Assembly: GCA_964630925.1 (NCBI GenBank)
Contig: CAZVZK010000048.1
Location: 1 to 64,000 of the forward strand
DNA: 64,000 nt
Reading direction: 5' to 3'
DNA from: RGDT01 sp964630925
GTDB taxonomy: Bacteria > Planctomycetota > Planctomycetia > Gemmatales > Gemmataceae
In this document: positions 9,683 through 18,549 of the stretch, piece after piece
Layout: every line of letters begins with the position of its first letter
Numbering within the stretch: the first letter of the stretch is position 1
Made by a program: the position numbers and the translations under genes
The notes under the pieces: model-generated
Seen by the model: only the letters and a program-made list of their open reading frames with translations
What the model was told of the DNA's origin: nothing
Databases searched by the model: none

Positions 9683-10129
9683 TCAGGCCGCCGGCTTGGC
9701 GGCGGCCTGGAGGTACGCCCGCGCCTCGGGCACGTCGAAGAACACGCGGAGCAGGCGGTCCAGCGCCGTCGATTGGATCAGCGCCCCGCCCTCCCAGCGG
9801 GCGATCTGGTCTTCCGCCACGCCGAGGCGGGCGGCCAGGTCGGCCCGGCTCATGCCGAGGCCGTCCTCGCGCCGGCGGCGGATCTCATCCGGCGAGAGGA
9901 GGCCGAACCTCTGTCGGATGGCGGCGTTGATCTGCTCGTCCTCTTCCCTGCCGAAGATTACGTTCTCGCACGCCGCGCACCTTGGGGCGCTCAGCTCCGG
10001 GATCTCGATGAGGTGCACGGCGCCGTCGTGCTTGACCTCGATCCGGTACGGCCCGACTCCCGGCCGGACCTCCTGCTTGCCGCAGTTGCCGCACCACGCC
10101 GGGTAAACCATCTTCACGACGGCTGCCAT
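9683..10129 (-). CDS. MqsA-like antitoxin: zinc finger plus HTH
   Basis: A 148-residue two-domain regulator. Residues 10-60 hold two CxxC pairs (CGNCG and CAACE), the YgiT/MqsA-type zinc-binding domain; residues 85-135 hold an Xre-type helix-turn-helix (LSPDEIRRRRE, then RADLAARLGVAEDQIARWEGG). MqsA antitoxins have this order, bind the toxin through the zinc domain and repress their own promoter through the HTH. ATG 10129 is preferred because GGGAGG lies six bases upstream; a GTG at 10150 overlaps the preceding stop. The partner gene ends 17 bp upstream, giving the toxin-first order of mqsRA. Plain Xre regulators with a zinc ribbon are the alternative. Confidence 0.8.
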   Translation of the reverse strand: MAAVVKMVYPAWCGNCGKQEVRPGVGPYRIEVKHDGAVHLIEIPELSAPRCAACENVIFGREEDEQINAAIRQRFGLLSPDEIRRRREDGLGMSRADLAARLGVAEDQIARWEGGALIQSTALDRLLRVFFDVPEARAYLQAAAKPAA

Positions 10130-10146
10130 CGCTGCCTCCCGACTCT

Positions 10147-10503
10147 TCACGCCGGATGGATGTTGACGATCATCACCGTGGCGTCCTCCGGCGCCTTGGG
10201 CGATTCCGGGCGCATCCGCGTCTCGACGTACATCAGGATACCACCGATGTCGAGCCGCAGGTCAAAGTGGAATTCCCAGAAGTCGCGCCAAGGCTCCCTC
10301 GTCTCCTCGACCTGATCAATCTCCCCGCCATTCACGAGGTGCTGGTGGAGCAGATCCAACAATCCCTCCCGCGTCACCCCTGTGAGATGCCGGCGCAGGC
10401 CAGCAGGGGCCATCCCCTCCAGCGTGATGTAGCCCACCACGGCCCGGTTGTGGAATGCCTCGAGGTAGCACGCCAGCAGGTGGGGATCGGTCAGACGTGC
10501 CAT
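10147..10503 (-). CDS. Putative MqsR-like toxin
   Basis: A 118-residue protein immediately upstream of the MqsA-like gene. The helical N half (LLDLLHQHLVNGGEIDQ) is followed by a beta-rich C half (WEFHFDLRLDIGGILMYVETRM) that ends VMIVNIHPA; many MqsR/RelE-fold RNases end with a similar strand and histidine. In mqsRA systems the toxin gene comes first and the protein cuts mRNA at GCU sites. No catalytic residue set can be fixed by eye, so the toxin call rests on the C-terminal pattern, size and its partner. It follows the TlpA-like gene by 14 bp on the same strand, so read-through from that gene is possible. Confidence 0.6.
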   Translation of the reverse strand: MARLTDPHLLACYLEAFHNRAVVGYITLEGMAPAGLRRHLTGVTREGLLDLLHQHLVNGGEIDQVEETREPWRDFWEFHFDLRLDIGGILMYVETRMRPESPKAPEDATVMIVNIHPA

Positions 10504-10517
10504 CGCCCCCCCTCATT

Positions 10518-11690
10518 CTACTTCTTCCCCGCCTTCTCCAGCAGCGCCGCGATCTCCTTCTCCAGTTCCTTCACCTCGGGCCAGCCGGTCCACATCTGCC
10601 GCACCACGCCCTCGTGGTCGATCAGCGCCAGCGTCGGCCAGCGGTCCACGTCCCAGCGCGTCGCGATCGGGCCGTCCAGCCCGCCCCCGTCGTGCCACGA
10701 TCGCCACGTCACCCCGGCGGCCCCGTTCCGCAGACGCGCCTGCGCCTTGCTCGCGTCGCCGTTCACCCCCACCAGCACGAACGGGCGGTCCGCGTACTTC
10801 TTCGCCAGCGCCACCTCCGTCGCCAGCATCTCGCGGCAGGTCTCGAATGCGTGCGCGTGGAAGTCGATCAGCACCACCTTGCCCTTGAACGACGACAGCC
10901 TCATCTCCTTGCCCGCCAGGTCGCCGCCCTCGATCTCCGGCGCCGCCTTGCCCACCGTCACCGGCCCCTTGAGCGCCGCCAGATGCGCCTTCGCGAAATC
11001 GCCCAGCGTCCCGTGCGTCGGGTGCGCCATCTTCGCGTGCCTGTCGGCCACCACCCCGAACAGCCGGGCGCTCTCCTTCTCCAGCGCCTCCGGGTCGCCC
11101 TTGAGCAGCGTGGCGATGGCGTCCTTGCCCCACAGACGCTCGTACTCCCCGACGGCGTCCTTGTCCTCCTTCAAGGTGCGTATCGTGCCGGCCCGGCTAC
11201 GCAAATTGTGCGCCCGCGCCGCCGTCGCCCGCGCCAGGTTCGCCCCCTCCGACTTCTCCAGCAGGGCGCCCAGATACGCGTCGCTCTCGGCGTCCACCGA
11301 CTGCACCAGCCGCGTGCAAAGGTGCCCCAGCCGCGGGTCGGTCCGCGGCTTGCGCAGCAACTGCCGCAGCGCCTGCGCACGCAGCCGGGCCTCGGGCAGC
11401 GACGCCTCCACCGGGTGGAGCACCACCCAGACGAGCGCGTCGATGGCGGCGACGCTGTCGGGGTGGTCGCGCGCGATGGCGGCGAACCTGAGGGCGTAGG
11501 CGGCGTTCTTCGGGTGCTTGTCGCGGTACGCCGCCTCGCGCTGGGCGGCTGTTTTCGCGGCAGCGATGGCCTCGCGGAAGCCCGCCAACGCCTCCTCATG
11601 CTCGCGCACCAGGGCGGCGTGCGCCTTGACCCCGGCGTCGGCTTCCCCTTGCCCGGCCAGCGCCATCACGATCAACAGGCTCACATCCAC
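10518..11690 (-). CDS. TlpA/thioredoxin-like protein lacking one redox cysteine
   Basis: A 390-residue protein with a weak signal-like N terminus (SLLIVMALAGQGEA), a long helical middle (residues 20-240) and a C-terminal thioredoxin fold (from VGKAAPEIEGGDLAGKEMRLSSFKGKVVLIDF). Where TlpA proteins have WCxxC, this one has HAFETC: Phe282 replaces the first cysteine and Cys285 remains. It therefore cannot do normal dithiol exchange; a monothiol or non-redox binding role is likelier. The later segment RWPTLALIDHEGVV keeps the fold's cis-proline loop. It lies between a DUF4058 gene and the toxin-antitoxin pair, all on the minus strand with short gaps. Confidence 0.82.
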   Translation of the reverse strand: MDVSLLIVMALAGQGEADAGVKAHAALVREHEEALAGFREAIAAAKTAAQREAAYRDKHPKNAAYALRFAAIARDHPDSVAAIDALVWVVLHPVEASLPEARLRAQALRQLLRKPRTDPRLGHLCTRLVQSVDAESDAYLGALLEKSEGANLARATAARAHNLRSRAGTIRTLKEDKDAVGEYERLWGKDAIATLLKGDPEALEKESARLFGVVADRHAKMAHPTHGTLGDFAKAHLAALKGPVTVGKAAPEIEGGDLAGKEMRLSSFKGKVVLIDFHAHAFETCREMLATEVALAKKYADRPFVLVGVNGDASKAQARLRNGAAGVTWRSWHDGGGLDGPIATRWDVDRWPTLALIDHEGVVRQMWTGWPEVKELEKEIAALLEKAGKK

Positions 11691-11708
11691 ACGTCGCCCC
11701 CCTCAGGA

Positions 11709-12392
11709 TTACCTCAGCTTCTGCTGCCTCAACACATCGCCGAGCCAGCGGCGGTCCACGTCGTCCAGGGGGGCGGCCGGGTCGGCCTTGTAGTTGATCT
11801 TCGCGCCGAAGCCGCCCTGGTCGTAGGCCCGCGCGAACACCGTGTACAGGTCCAGCACCGTGTCTCGGTCATCCGCCGCCAGCGGCAGGCGGAACCGCGG
11901 CAGACGCTTCTGCAGCGTCGCTGTGTAGATCTCGTAGCGGTCCGGCTGCGTGGACCGCGTCACCGTGACCGCGTAGTCCCACTCGGGCAGGCCGTCCCGC
12001 GAATAATCGAGCAGCGGCTGACCGCGCAGCAGCACGTCCACCTCCACCAGGCTCGCCGCCGCCGCCTTCCCCTCCTTGCGCGTCGCGTGGTACGCCGCCC
12101 GGCCCTGCGTCGTCAGCTTGTTCGCCGGGCTGGCCACGTCCAGCAGCGTCACCAGCCGCCCGTCCGAACGCTGCCGCACCTCGATGTAGTCCTCGTGGTG
12201 CTCCTCGCGCAGGACGGAGGTGAACAACGCCTGCTCCGTCGCGTAGTCGCGCGGCACCACCTTGGCCCGGTAGCGGTCCACCAGGACCGGCAGCAGGTGC
12301 TGGTACAGGCTCAACACGAACTGGTGGTGGAACGAAGGCCACAGGCCATCATCCTCAAGGTAGGGGTCCATCCCGGGGAACGGGCTCGGCAT
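11709..12392 (-). CDS. DUF4058 family protein
   Basis: A 227-residue DUF4058 protein. The opening MPSPFPGMDPYLE is the family's hallmark start, followed by FHHQFVLSLYQHLLP, a strand-rich middle (YIEVRQRSDGRLVTLLDVASPANK) and an RLPLAADDRDTVLDLYTVFARAYDQG segment. The family is common in cyanobacteria and planctomycetes and is of unknown function; its strand pattern resembles restriction-endonuclease-fold proteins such as Uma2. A start 16 codons earlier (ATG 12440) is possible, but the conserved opening and GGGAG nine bases upstream favour 12392. It is divergent from the glycosyltransferase gene and upstream of the TlpA-like gene. Confidence 0.9.
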   Translation of the reverse strand: MPSPFPGMDPYLEDDGLWPSFHHQFVLSLYQHLLPVLVDRYRAKVVPRDYATEQALFTSVLREEHHEDYIEVRQRSDGRLVTLLDVASPANKLTTQGRAAYHATRKEGKAAAASLVEVDVLLRGQPLLDYSRDGLPEWDYAVTVTRSTQPDRYEIYTATLQKRLPRFRLPLAADDRDTVLDLYTVFARAYDQGGFGAKINYKADPAAPLDDVDRRWLGDVLRQQKLR

Positions 12393-12512
12393 CGGCTGGG
12401 GCTCCCTGGCTGACCAGAAGGGCTCGTCGGGCGTTATCATAGCATGCCCCGCCCCGCGCGGGAAGCAACTCGGCGTTGCCCCGATCCGCCGCCCTCGGGT
12501 ACCCTGTCGCCC

Positions 12513-13535
12513 ATGAGACGGCCCCCCCTGGACAGCCTGTCCCCGCGCCGCGTCTGCCTCATCAAGCCCAGCGCCCTGGGCGACGTGGTGCAGGCCCTGC
12601 CCGCCTTCACCGGCCTGCGCCGCCGCTGGCCCCACGCCCACATCGCCTGGGTGTGCGGCTCCGCCTTCGCCGGCCTGCTCGACGGCCTCCCCGGCCTCGA
12701 CGAGGTCATCCCCTTCTCTCGCAAGGGCGGCATCGCCGGCGCCCTGTCGCTGGCCGCCCGACTGTGGCGGGGCGGGTTCGACCTGGCCATCGACATGCAG
12801 GGCCTGTTCCGCAGCGCGGCCCTCGCCTGGCTGACCCGCGCCCCGCGCCGCGTCGGCTTCGCGTCGGCCAGGGAAGGGGCCACGCTCCTGTACACGGACC
12901 GCGTCGCCGCCGACCAGAAGGCCATGCCCGCCGTCCTCGCCAACTGGGCCGTCGCCCACGCGTTCGGATGCGCCGGCCCCCCGCCGCCTGCGAAACTCGG
13001 CATCACGCCGGCGCTGCGAGAAGAGGCGCGCCGCCTCCTGTCCCCCCTGCCGCGTCCCGTCATCGCCGTGCATCCGGGGGCGAGCTGGCGGACGAAGCGC
13101 TGGCCGGCGGAGCACTTCGCGGCGCTGCTGAACCGGGCGGGCTGCTCGGCGGCGGTGGTGGGCGGTCCGGGCGAGGAGGCGGCGGGGCGGGCGGTGGCGT
13201 CCGCCCTCCGCGTGCCGGCTTTGGATCTGACGGGCAAGACGACGCTGCTGCGGCTCGCGGCGGTGCTGGAGTCGGCGGACGTGATGCTCTCGAACGACTC
13301 CGGCCCGATGCACCTGGCGGCGGCCCTGGGCACGCCCGTCGTCGCGCCGTTCACCTGCACGTCGGTCCTGCGGGCGGGGCCGTACGGCGAGGGCCACGCG
13401 GCCGTGCCGGCCGCGGTCGCGTGCGCGGCCAGTTACCGGCGGACGTGTCCGTCGATGGCGTGCATGGCGGAGCTGACGCCGGGGCGGCTGTGGCCGGCCC
13501 TGCGGGCGGCCCTGGAGGCGCGGCGGGCGGGGTGA
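12513..13535 (+). CDS. Glycosyltransferase family 9 (heptosyltransferase-like)
   Basis: A 340-residue GT9/GT-B enzyme of the ADP-heptose:LPS heptosyltransferase type. The N domain shows KPSALGDVVQALPAF; the C domain shows IAVHPGASWRTKRWPAEHF and SNDSGPMHLAAALGTPVVA, the nucleotide-sugar binding loops. These enzymes add heptose or a related sugar to a cell-envelope lipid at the inner leaflet of the inner membrane. A CPSMACM cluster near the C terminus is typical of the family. ATG 12513 opens the conserved region; an ATG 23 codons earlier lacks conserved sequence. It stands alone, divergent from DUF4058 and 200 bp before the CHAT gene. Confidence 0.92.
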   Translation: MRRPPLDSLSPRRVCLIKPSALGDVVQALPAFTGLRRRWPHAHIAWVCGSAFAGLLDGLPGLDEVIPFSRKGGIAGALSLAARLWRGGFDLAIDMQGLFRSAALAWLTRAPRRVGFASAREGATLLYTDRVAADQKAMPAVLANWAVAHAFGCAGPPPPAKLGITPALREEARRLLSPLPRPVIAVHPGASWRTKRWPAEHFAALLNRAGCSAAVVGGPGEEAAGRAVASALRVPALDLTGKTTLLRLAAVLESADVMLSNDSGPMHLAAALGTPVVAPFTCTSVLRAGPYGEGHAAVPAAVACAASYRRTCPSMACMAELTPGRLWPALRAALEARRAG

Positions 13536-13737
13536 TTGGGAGCCCAGCGACGCCCGGGATCCGCCGAGCCTCACCCCGCGCCACGTACAACGTCGCCGAA
13601 GCGGCTCTAGCAGCCGGGGCGGCGCGGTGCGACGCGGGGCGAGGTTTTCACGTCCGGCGGGGGCCGGGGGTGCGTTACACTGAGACGGGGATACCCCCGG
13701 ATCGTGTCGCCCCTCAGCCTGGGGCCGGAGGCCGCCC

Positions 13738-16700
13738 ATGTTGCGTGCCGTGGTGATGATGTTGGCGATTGCGGGGGTGACCTGGGCCGCCGCGCCGCCG
13801 GCGCGGCTAACGGCGGAGCAGCAGACGTTGCTGCGAGAGCGGGACACGCTGTGGGACGCCGGCCTGGAGGCGTGGCAGGAAAAGAGAGAGGCCGAGGGCA
13901 TCGCGGCGGTGGAGAAGGTACTGTGGATTCAGACGCGTGTCAACGGGCCATGGGGCTGGGTCACGCCTGTCATTGCGGGCAGGCTCGGCGACTGGCACCA
14001 GGCTCGCGGCGAGTGGGGCAAGGAGGCCGAAGCCCGTCGAATAGTGGTCGAGGCTCGCCGACGCCTGCATGGCGAGGATGACCACCGGACCACCGACGCC
14101 CGGCTGGCCTTGGCGGAGGCGATGGCCCAGGCCAGGCGGACGCCGGCGCTGCGTGAGGCACTACAGCAGGGGCGGACACTGAACCGGGCAGGAGTTGCGC
14201 TGCTGGGAAAGGGCCAGACGGCGAAAGCGCTACCGTTGTTGCAGGAGGCACTGGAGATCCGCAAGGAGGCCCTTGGGGAGAAGCATCCCGCCTACGCCAC
14301 CAGCCTGAACAACCTGGCCTTGTTGTACAGGGAGATGGGGGACCACAAGGCGGCCCTGCCCCTGTACCAGAAGGCCTTGGAGATTCACAAGCAGGTGCTG
14401 GGGGAGAAGCACCCCGACTACGCCACCAGCCTCAATAACCTTGCCATTTTGTACAGGGACACGGGGGACGCCAGGTCGGCCTTACCCCTGTACGAGAAGG
14501 CCCTGAAGATCACCAGGCAGGCCCTGGGGGAGAAGCATCCCGACCATGCCATTAGCCTGAGCAACCTGGCCTCGTTGTACAGGGACATGGGGGACACCAG
14601 GTCGGCCCTGCCCCTGTTCCGGAAGGCCCTGGAGATCTTCAGGCAGGCCCTGGGGGAGAAGCATCCCAATTACGCCGGCAGCCTCCTCCATCTGGCCATG
14701 CTGTACAAGGAAGTGTTGGACCACAGGTCGGCCCTGCCCCTGTCCCGGAAGGCCGTGGAGATCACCAGGCAGGTCCTGGGGGAGAAGCACCCTCACCACG
14801 CCACCAGCCTCAACGGCCTGGCTTCGCTGTACCTGGAAATGGGGGACGCGGGATCGGCCCTGCCCCTGTACCGGAAGGGCCTGGAGATCCACAAGCGGGC
14901 CCTCGGGGAGAAGCACCCACTCTACGCAACCAGCCTGCACAATTTGGCCGCACTGTACCAGGTCATGGGGGACGCCGGGGCGGCCCTGCCCCTGTTTTGG
15001 GAAGCCCTGGAGATCCGCAGGCGGGCACTGGGAGAGAAGCACCCCTCCTACGCCCAAAGCCTCCACAACCTGGCCGCGCTGTACCACGAGATGAACCGGC
15101 CGGGGACGGCGCTGGTGCTCTCGGAGCAGGCGATGGCCCTGACGCGGCGGCAACTGACGCAGGATGCCACCGTGCAATCGGAGCGACAGCAACGCCAGGC
15201 CGCCGACGCCCTCCGCTATCGATTGAACAGTCGGCTGTCGATGCCTGAAGAGGCGGCATACTTCAGCCACAACCACGTGCTGGGATGGAAGGGATCGACC
15301 TTCGCCGCGCAGCAGGCACGGCGGCGCTTCCTGCTGACCGAGGCCGACCCGGCCACGCGGGCACTCGCTCTGGAGTTGCGAGATGCCACGCGGACACTCT
15401 CCCTGCTCGCGCCACGCACCGATGCGGAATCGGGGAAAAAGACCGAGGAGGTGCTGCTGCGCAAGGAGGCGTTGGAGGTGCGTCTGGCCCAGGCCAGCGC
15501 CGACTTCCGCCTCGCCGTCAGGCCGCCCGCCAGCGAGGCGTTACGCGCCGGCCTGCCCGCCGGTGCGGTGCTGCTCGACTTCCTCGTCCACGTTGGCCAC
15601 GACCCGGAGAAGCCGAGCAAGGGGCAGGAGTGGCAGCGTCGCTTGGTGGTGTGGGTGGTGCGATCCGACGCCCCGACGGTGCGGCTCGACCTGGGGCCGA
15701 TGAAAGATGTCGAGGAGGCGCTCACCTCGTGGCGGCGGGCCATCGAGAAGGATCTCATCCCCGGCAAGGCCCCGACCGTCCTGCGGCAGTTGGTCTGGGA
15801 GCCGGTGGAGAAACACATCCAGGAAGCGAGGACCGTGCTGGTCTCGCCCGACGGGACGCTGGGCCGGCTGCCGTTCGCGGCATTGCCGGGGCGCGAGGAG
15901 GGCAAGGTGCTGCTGGAGGAGGTGCCGCTGGCGATCCTGCCCGTGCCGCAGGTGCTGGAGCAGGTGCTGCGGCCCGTCAAGGGCGATTTGTCGATGCTCA
16001 CGCTCGGCGGCGTGGACTTCGGCGACGGGGGTCCGTGGGTGCCGCTGCCCGCGACGGGCCCCGAGGCGGACGCCATCGCCAAGCGTTTCCGCGGCCTGTT
16101 TAAGGGGGAGGCGTTCGCGCTGAGGGGGGCGAAGGCGACGAAGGCGGCGCTGGCCGGGGCTCTGGCGAAACACCGCTTCGCGCACCTGGCGACGCACGGG
16201 TACTTCGCGCCGGAGAGTATGAGGTCCTACCTCGACCGCGACGACAAGCGAAAGCCCGACCTGTTCGGGCGCGAGGGCGTCAGCGGCTTCGACCCGGCGT
16301 TGCTGTCGGGCCTCGTCCTGGCCGGGGCGAACAGGCCCACCCTCACCGACGACGGCCTGCTCAAGGCGAGCGAGATCGCCGAGATGGACCTGTCGAGGGT
16401 CGAGCTGGCCGTGCTGAGCGCCTGCCAGACGGGGCTGGGCAAGGAGGCGGCGGGCGAGGGCATCCTCGGCCTGCAGCGTGCCTTCGCGGTGAGCGGCTGC
16501 AAGACGGTGGTGTCGTCGCTGTGGAGCGTTCACGACGCGGCGACCGCCGTCCTCATGGAGCGGTTCTACGACAACCTGTGGAGGAAGAGGCTCGGCAAGT
16601 TGGAGGCGTTGCGGCAGGCGCAGCTGGAGGTGATGCGCCACCCCGAGTTGGTCGAGGGGCGCGCGAAGACGATGCGTGGCACGCCGGGGCTGCGTGGCGC

Positions 16701-16797
16701 CGGCAAGGCGGCGGAGCTGGTCGTGGGCGGCAAGAAGGAGCGGCGCAGCCCGGTGGCGTGGTGGGGCGCCTGGCAGCTCTCCGGCGACTGGCGGTAG
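13738..16797 (+). CDS. TPR-CHAT caspase-like protease
   Basis: A 1,019-residue protein with about eight kinesin-light-chain type TPR units (residues ~150-480) and a C-terminal CHAT domain (from about residue 620). The protease dyad is visible: His820 in HLATHGYF and Cys896 in LSACQTGLG, followed by GLQRAFAVSGCKTVVSSLW. CHAT proteases of clan CD are relatives of caspases and separase; in other bacteria TPR-CHAT proteins act as regulated proteases, for instance with type III-E CRISPR or gasdermin systems. No CRISPR array or gasdermin-like gene is next to this one. The first 20 residues are hydrophobic and could be a signal peptide, which would put it outside the cytoplasm. GGAGG at 13727-13731 precedes the ATG. 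Confidence 0.93.
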   Translation: MLRAVVMMLAIAGVTWAAAPPARLTAEQQTLLRERDTLWDAGLEAWQEKREAEGIAAVEKVLWIQTRVNGPWGWVTPVIAGRLGDWHQARGEWGKEAEARRIVVEARRRLHGEDDHRTTDARLALAEAMAQARRTPALREALQQGRTLNRAGVALLGKGQTAKALPLLQEALEIRKEALGEKHPAYATSLNNLALLYREMGDHKAALPLYQKALEIHKQVLGEKHPDYATSLNNLAILYRDTGDARSALPLYEKALKITRQALGEKHPDHAISLSNLASLYRDMGDTRSALPLFRKALEIFRQALGEKHPNYAGSLLHLAMLYKEVLDHRSALPLSRKAVEITRQVLGEKHPHHATSLNGLASLYLEMGDAGSALPLYRKGLEIHKRALGEKHPLYATSLHNLAALYQVMGDAGAALPLFWEALEIRRRALGEKHPSYAQSLHNLAALYHEMNRPGTALVLSEQAMALTRRQLTQDATVQSERQQRQAADALRYRLNSRLSMPEEAAYFSHNHVLGWKGSTFAAQQARRRFLLTEADPATRALALELRDATRTLSLLAPRTDAESGKKTEEVLLRKEALEVRLAQASADFRLAVRPPASEALRAGLPAGAVLLDFLVHVGHDPEKPSKGQEWQRRLVVWVVRSDAPTVRLDLGPMKDVEEALTSWRRAIEKDLIPGKAPTVLRQLVWEPVEKHIQEARTVLVSPDGTLGRLPFAALPGREEGKVLLEEVPLAILPVPQVLEQVLRPVKGDLSMLTLGGVDFGDGGPWVPLPATGPEADAIAKRFRGLFKGEAFALRGAKATKAALAGALAKHRFAHLATHGYFAPESMRSYLDRDDKRKPDLFGREGVSGFDPALLSGLVLAGANRPTLTDDGLLKASEIAEMDLSRVELAVLSACQTGLGKEAAGEGILGLQRAFAVSGCKTVVSSLWSVHDAATAVLMERFYDNLWRKRLGKLEALRQAQLEVMRHPELVEGRAKTMRGTPGLRGAGKAAELVVGGKKERRSPVAWWGAWQLSGDWR
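14212..15093 (+). repeat. 126-bp tandem repeat encoding TPR units
   Basis: Seven consecutive 126-bp units share long identical runs, for example the codons for GEKHP recur exactly every 126 bases (around 14275, 14401, 14527, 14653, 14779, 14905 and 15031). Each encodes one 42-residue TPR unit with consensus ALPLY.KALEI...ALGEKHP..ATSL.NLA.LY. The near-identity points to recent expansion or homogenisation of the array inside the TPR-CHAT gene. Confidence 0.9.
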
Positions 16798-16843
16798 GCA
16801 CTGGAGACGCGGCGGGCGGCGTGAGGGCGTGTGAGCCCCGGCG

Positions 16844-18493
16844 TCATTGCCCCAGCGCGGCGCGGACGGCCGCCAACAGGTCGAGCCCATTGAACGGCTT
16901 CTGCACGAACCCCGTGATGCCCAGCCCCGCCGATCGGAGCCGCACCTCCGAGACGCTGTAGCCGCTCATCAGCACGACCGGCAGGCCCGGCCTCAAGGCC
17001 CGCAACGCCGCCGCCGCCTCCCGCCCGCCCATCCGCGGCATGGTCACATCCAGCACGACGGCATCGACCGCCGCCTCATTCTCCTGGAACACCCGCAACC
17101 CGTCCTCCCCGTCCTCGGCGAAAAGGACGGCCAGGCCCGCACCCTTGAGGAGCACGCCCACCATGTCGCGGATCGCCTTCTCGTCATCGACCACCAGCAC
17201 CGTGCCGGCCCCCCGCCACCCAGCGGCGGACGTGGTGCGGGCGCCGGCCCGCACCGCGTCCGCCGAGCACGGCAGCAGGAGCCGGAACGTGCTACCCCGG
17301 CCCGGCTCGCTGCGGACCTGAATGGACCCGTGGTGCCCCCTGACGATCCCGTGGACGACCGCCAGGCCCAGGCCGCGTCCCACGAACTTCGTCGTGAAGA
17401 AAGGATCGAAGATCTTCTCGATCATGTCCGCCGGCATCCCGCACCCCGTGTCCGCCACCTCCAGGTAAACCGACGGCGGGGCCGTCGGCCCCTGGCCGGG
17501 GTCCGCCGGGGCCGGCCCGGTGCGGACCGTGACGGCGCCTCCGCAATGTTCGGAGGCCTCGGAGGCGTTCTTCACCAGATTCAGGACGACCTGGCGGAGC
17601 TGCGTCGCGTCGCCCTCCACCGCCGGTAACGCGGGGGCCAACTCGTATGCCAGCTCGACCCCGCCCGGGACCACGGCCGCCAACACCCCCGCCAGCTCGC
17701 CGACAAGGCGGGACAGGTCCACCGGCCCGACGACGAGCCGCCCCTTCCCCGCGTACGCCAGGACCTGATGCACGAGATCGGCCGCCAGGCTGGCGCTCTT
17801 CACGGCCCCCTCGAGCAGCGGGAGGGCGGGGGAGCCCGGAGGCAGGCCGTCCGACGCCAGCTCGACGTACCCCAGGACCGGCGTCAGCAGGTTGTTCAGG
17901 TCGTGGGCGATGCCCCCGGCCAGGACGCCCAGGCTCTCCATCTTCTTGGCCTGGAAGATCCGCGCCTCCAGCCCGCGTCTCTCCTCCTCGCCCCGTTGGA
18001 TGGTCTCGATCAGCTCGTGCTGACGCACCGACGAGACCATCAGCGCCTCGTTCATCGCCCTCGCCTGCTTGCGGAAGACCGCCGTCTCCGTCGCGTCCGT
18101 CACCTGGATCATGACCCCGGCGGGCCGGCCGTCCTCCCCCAGGATCGCCCACACCGTGTACGACCAGTACGCCGGCCCGCCCCGCCTGTGCAGGTGTTCT
18201 TGTTCGGCGAGCGTCTCGGGGAGGCCCGTGCGGTAGACCCGGCCGAGCATGGCCAGACACCCGTTCCCGGCCCCCTCCGGCACGGCCTCGGCGAACGGGC
18301 GGCCGACCAGCCCCCCCTCCACCTCGACCAGCCGGGCGAACGCGGGGTTGTGGGACCGGATGACGTGCGCCGGCCCCTCGACGGCGACCATCGCCTGCGG
18401 CGAGCCCTCGCAGAAGTAGCGGCACAGGCGGGGCAGGTCGAACGGCCCCCCCACCGCGACAGGGACCTCTTCTGTGCTCATGCCGGGCTCCAC
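16844..18493 (-). CDS. PAS hybrid histidine kinase with receiver domain
   Basis: A 549-residue soluble hybrid kinase: PAS domain (residues ~20-150), dimerisation/phosphoacceptor segment with His197 in GGIAHDLNNLLTP, an ATPase domain (NLVKNASEAS, then DTGCGMP and GRGLGLAVVHGIVRGH), and a receiver domain from VLVVDDEKAIRDM with phosphorylatable Asp in VVLDVTMP. The GIAHDLNN box marks the NtrB/HisKA_4-like class. No membrane helix is seen, so the signal is cytosolic. It is the last gene of the KaiC operon; its PAS domain is clearly a paralogue of that in the kinase upstream (both have FARLV..., GRPFAEAVPEGA.NGCLA and GVMIQVTDATE). Confidence 0.93.
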   Translation of the reverse strand: MEPGMSTEEVPVAVGGPFDLPRLCRYFCEGSPQAMVAVEGPAHVIRSHNPAFARLVEVEGGLVGRPFAEAVPEGAGNGCLAMLGRVYRTGLPETLAEQEHLHRRGGPAYWSYTVWAILGEDGRPAGVMIQVTDATETAVFRKQARAMNEALMVSSVRQHELIETIQRGEEERRGLEARIFQAKKMESLGVLAGGIAHDLNNLLTPVLGYVELASDGLPPGSPALPLLEGAVKSASLAADLVHQVLAYAGKGRLVVGPVDLSRLVGELAGVLAAVVPGGVELAYELAPALPAVEGDATQLRQVVLNLVKNASEASEHCGGAVTVRTGPAPADPGQGPTAPPSVYLEVADTGCGMPADMIEKIFDPFFTTKFVGRGLGLAVVHGIVRGHHGSIQVRSEPGRGSTFRLLLPCSADAVRAGARTTSAAGWRGAGTVLVVDDEKAIRDMVGVLLKGAGLAVLFAEDGEDGLRVFQENEAAVDAVVLDVTMPRMGGREAAAALRALRPGLPVVLMSGYSVSEVRLRSAGLGITGFVQKPFNGLDLLAAVRAALGQ

Positions 18494-18549
18494 GGCGAGG
18501 GTCGCGATTCCGCCTCCAGGGGCTCCGTCCGCCGCGGCCCGGGACAGGA

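Noticed and set aside
12441..13901. Upstream extension of DUF4058 into the glycosyltransferase locus
   Set aside because: The sequence is antisense to the GT9 gene; the family start MPSPFPGMDPYLE sits at 12392.
14212..15093. CRISPR array
   Set aside because: The repeats are 126-bp coding units in one open frame without spacers; no CRISPR array was found elsewhere in the window.
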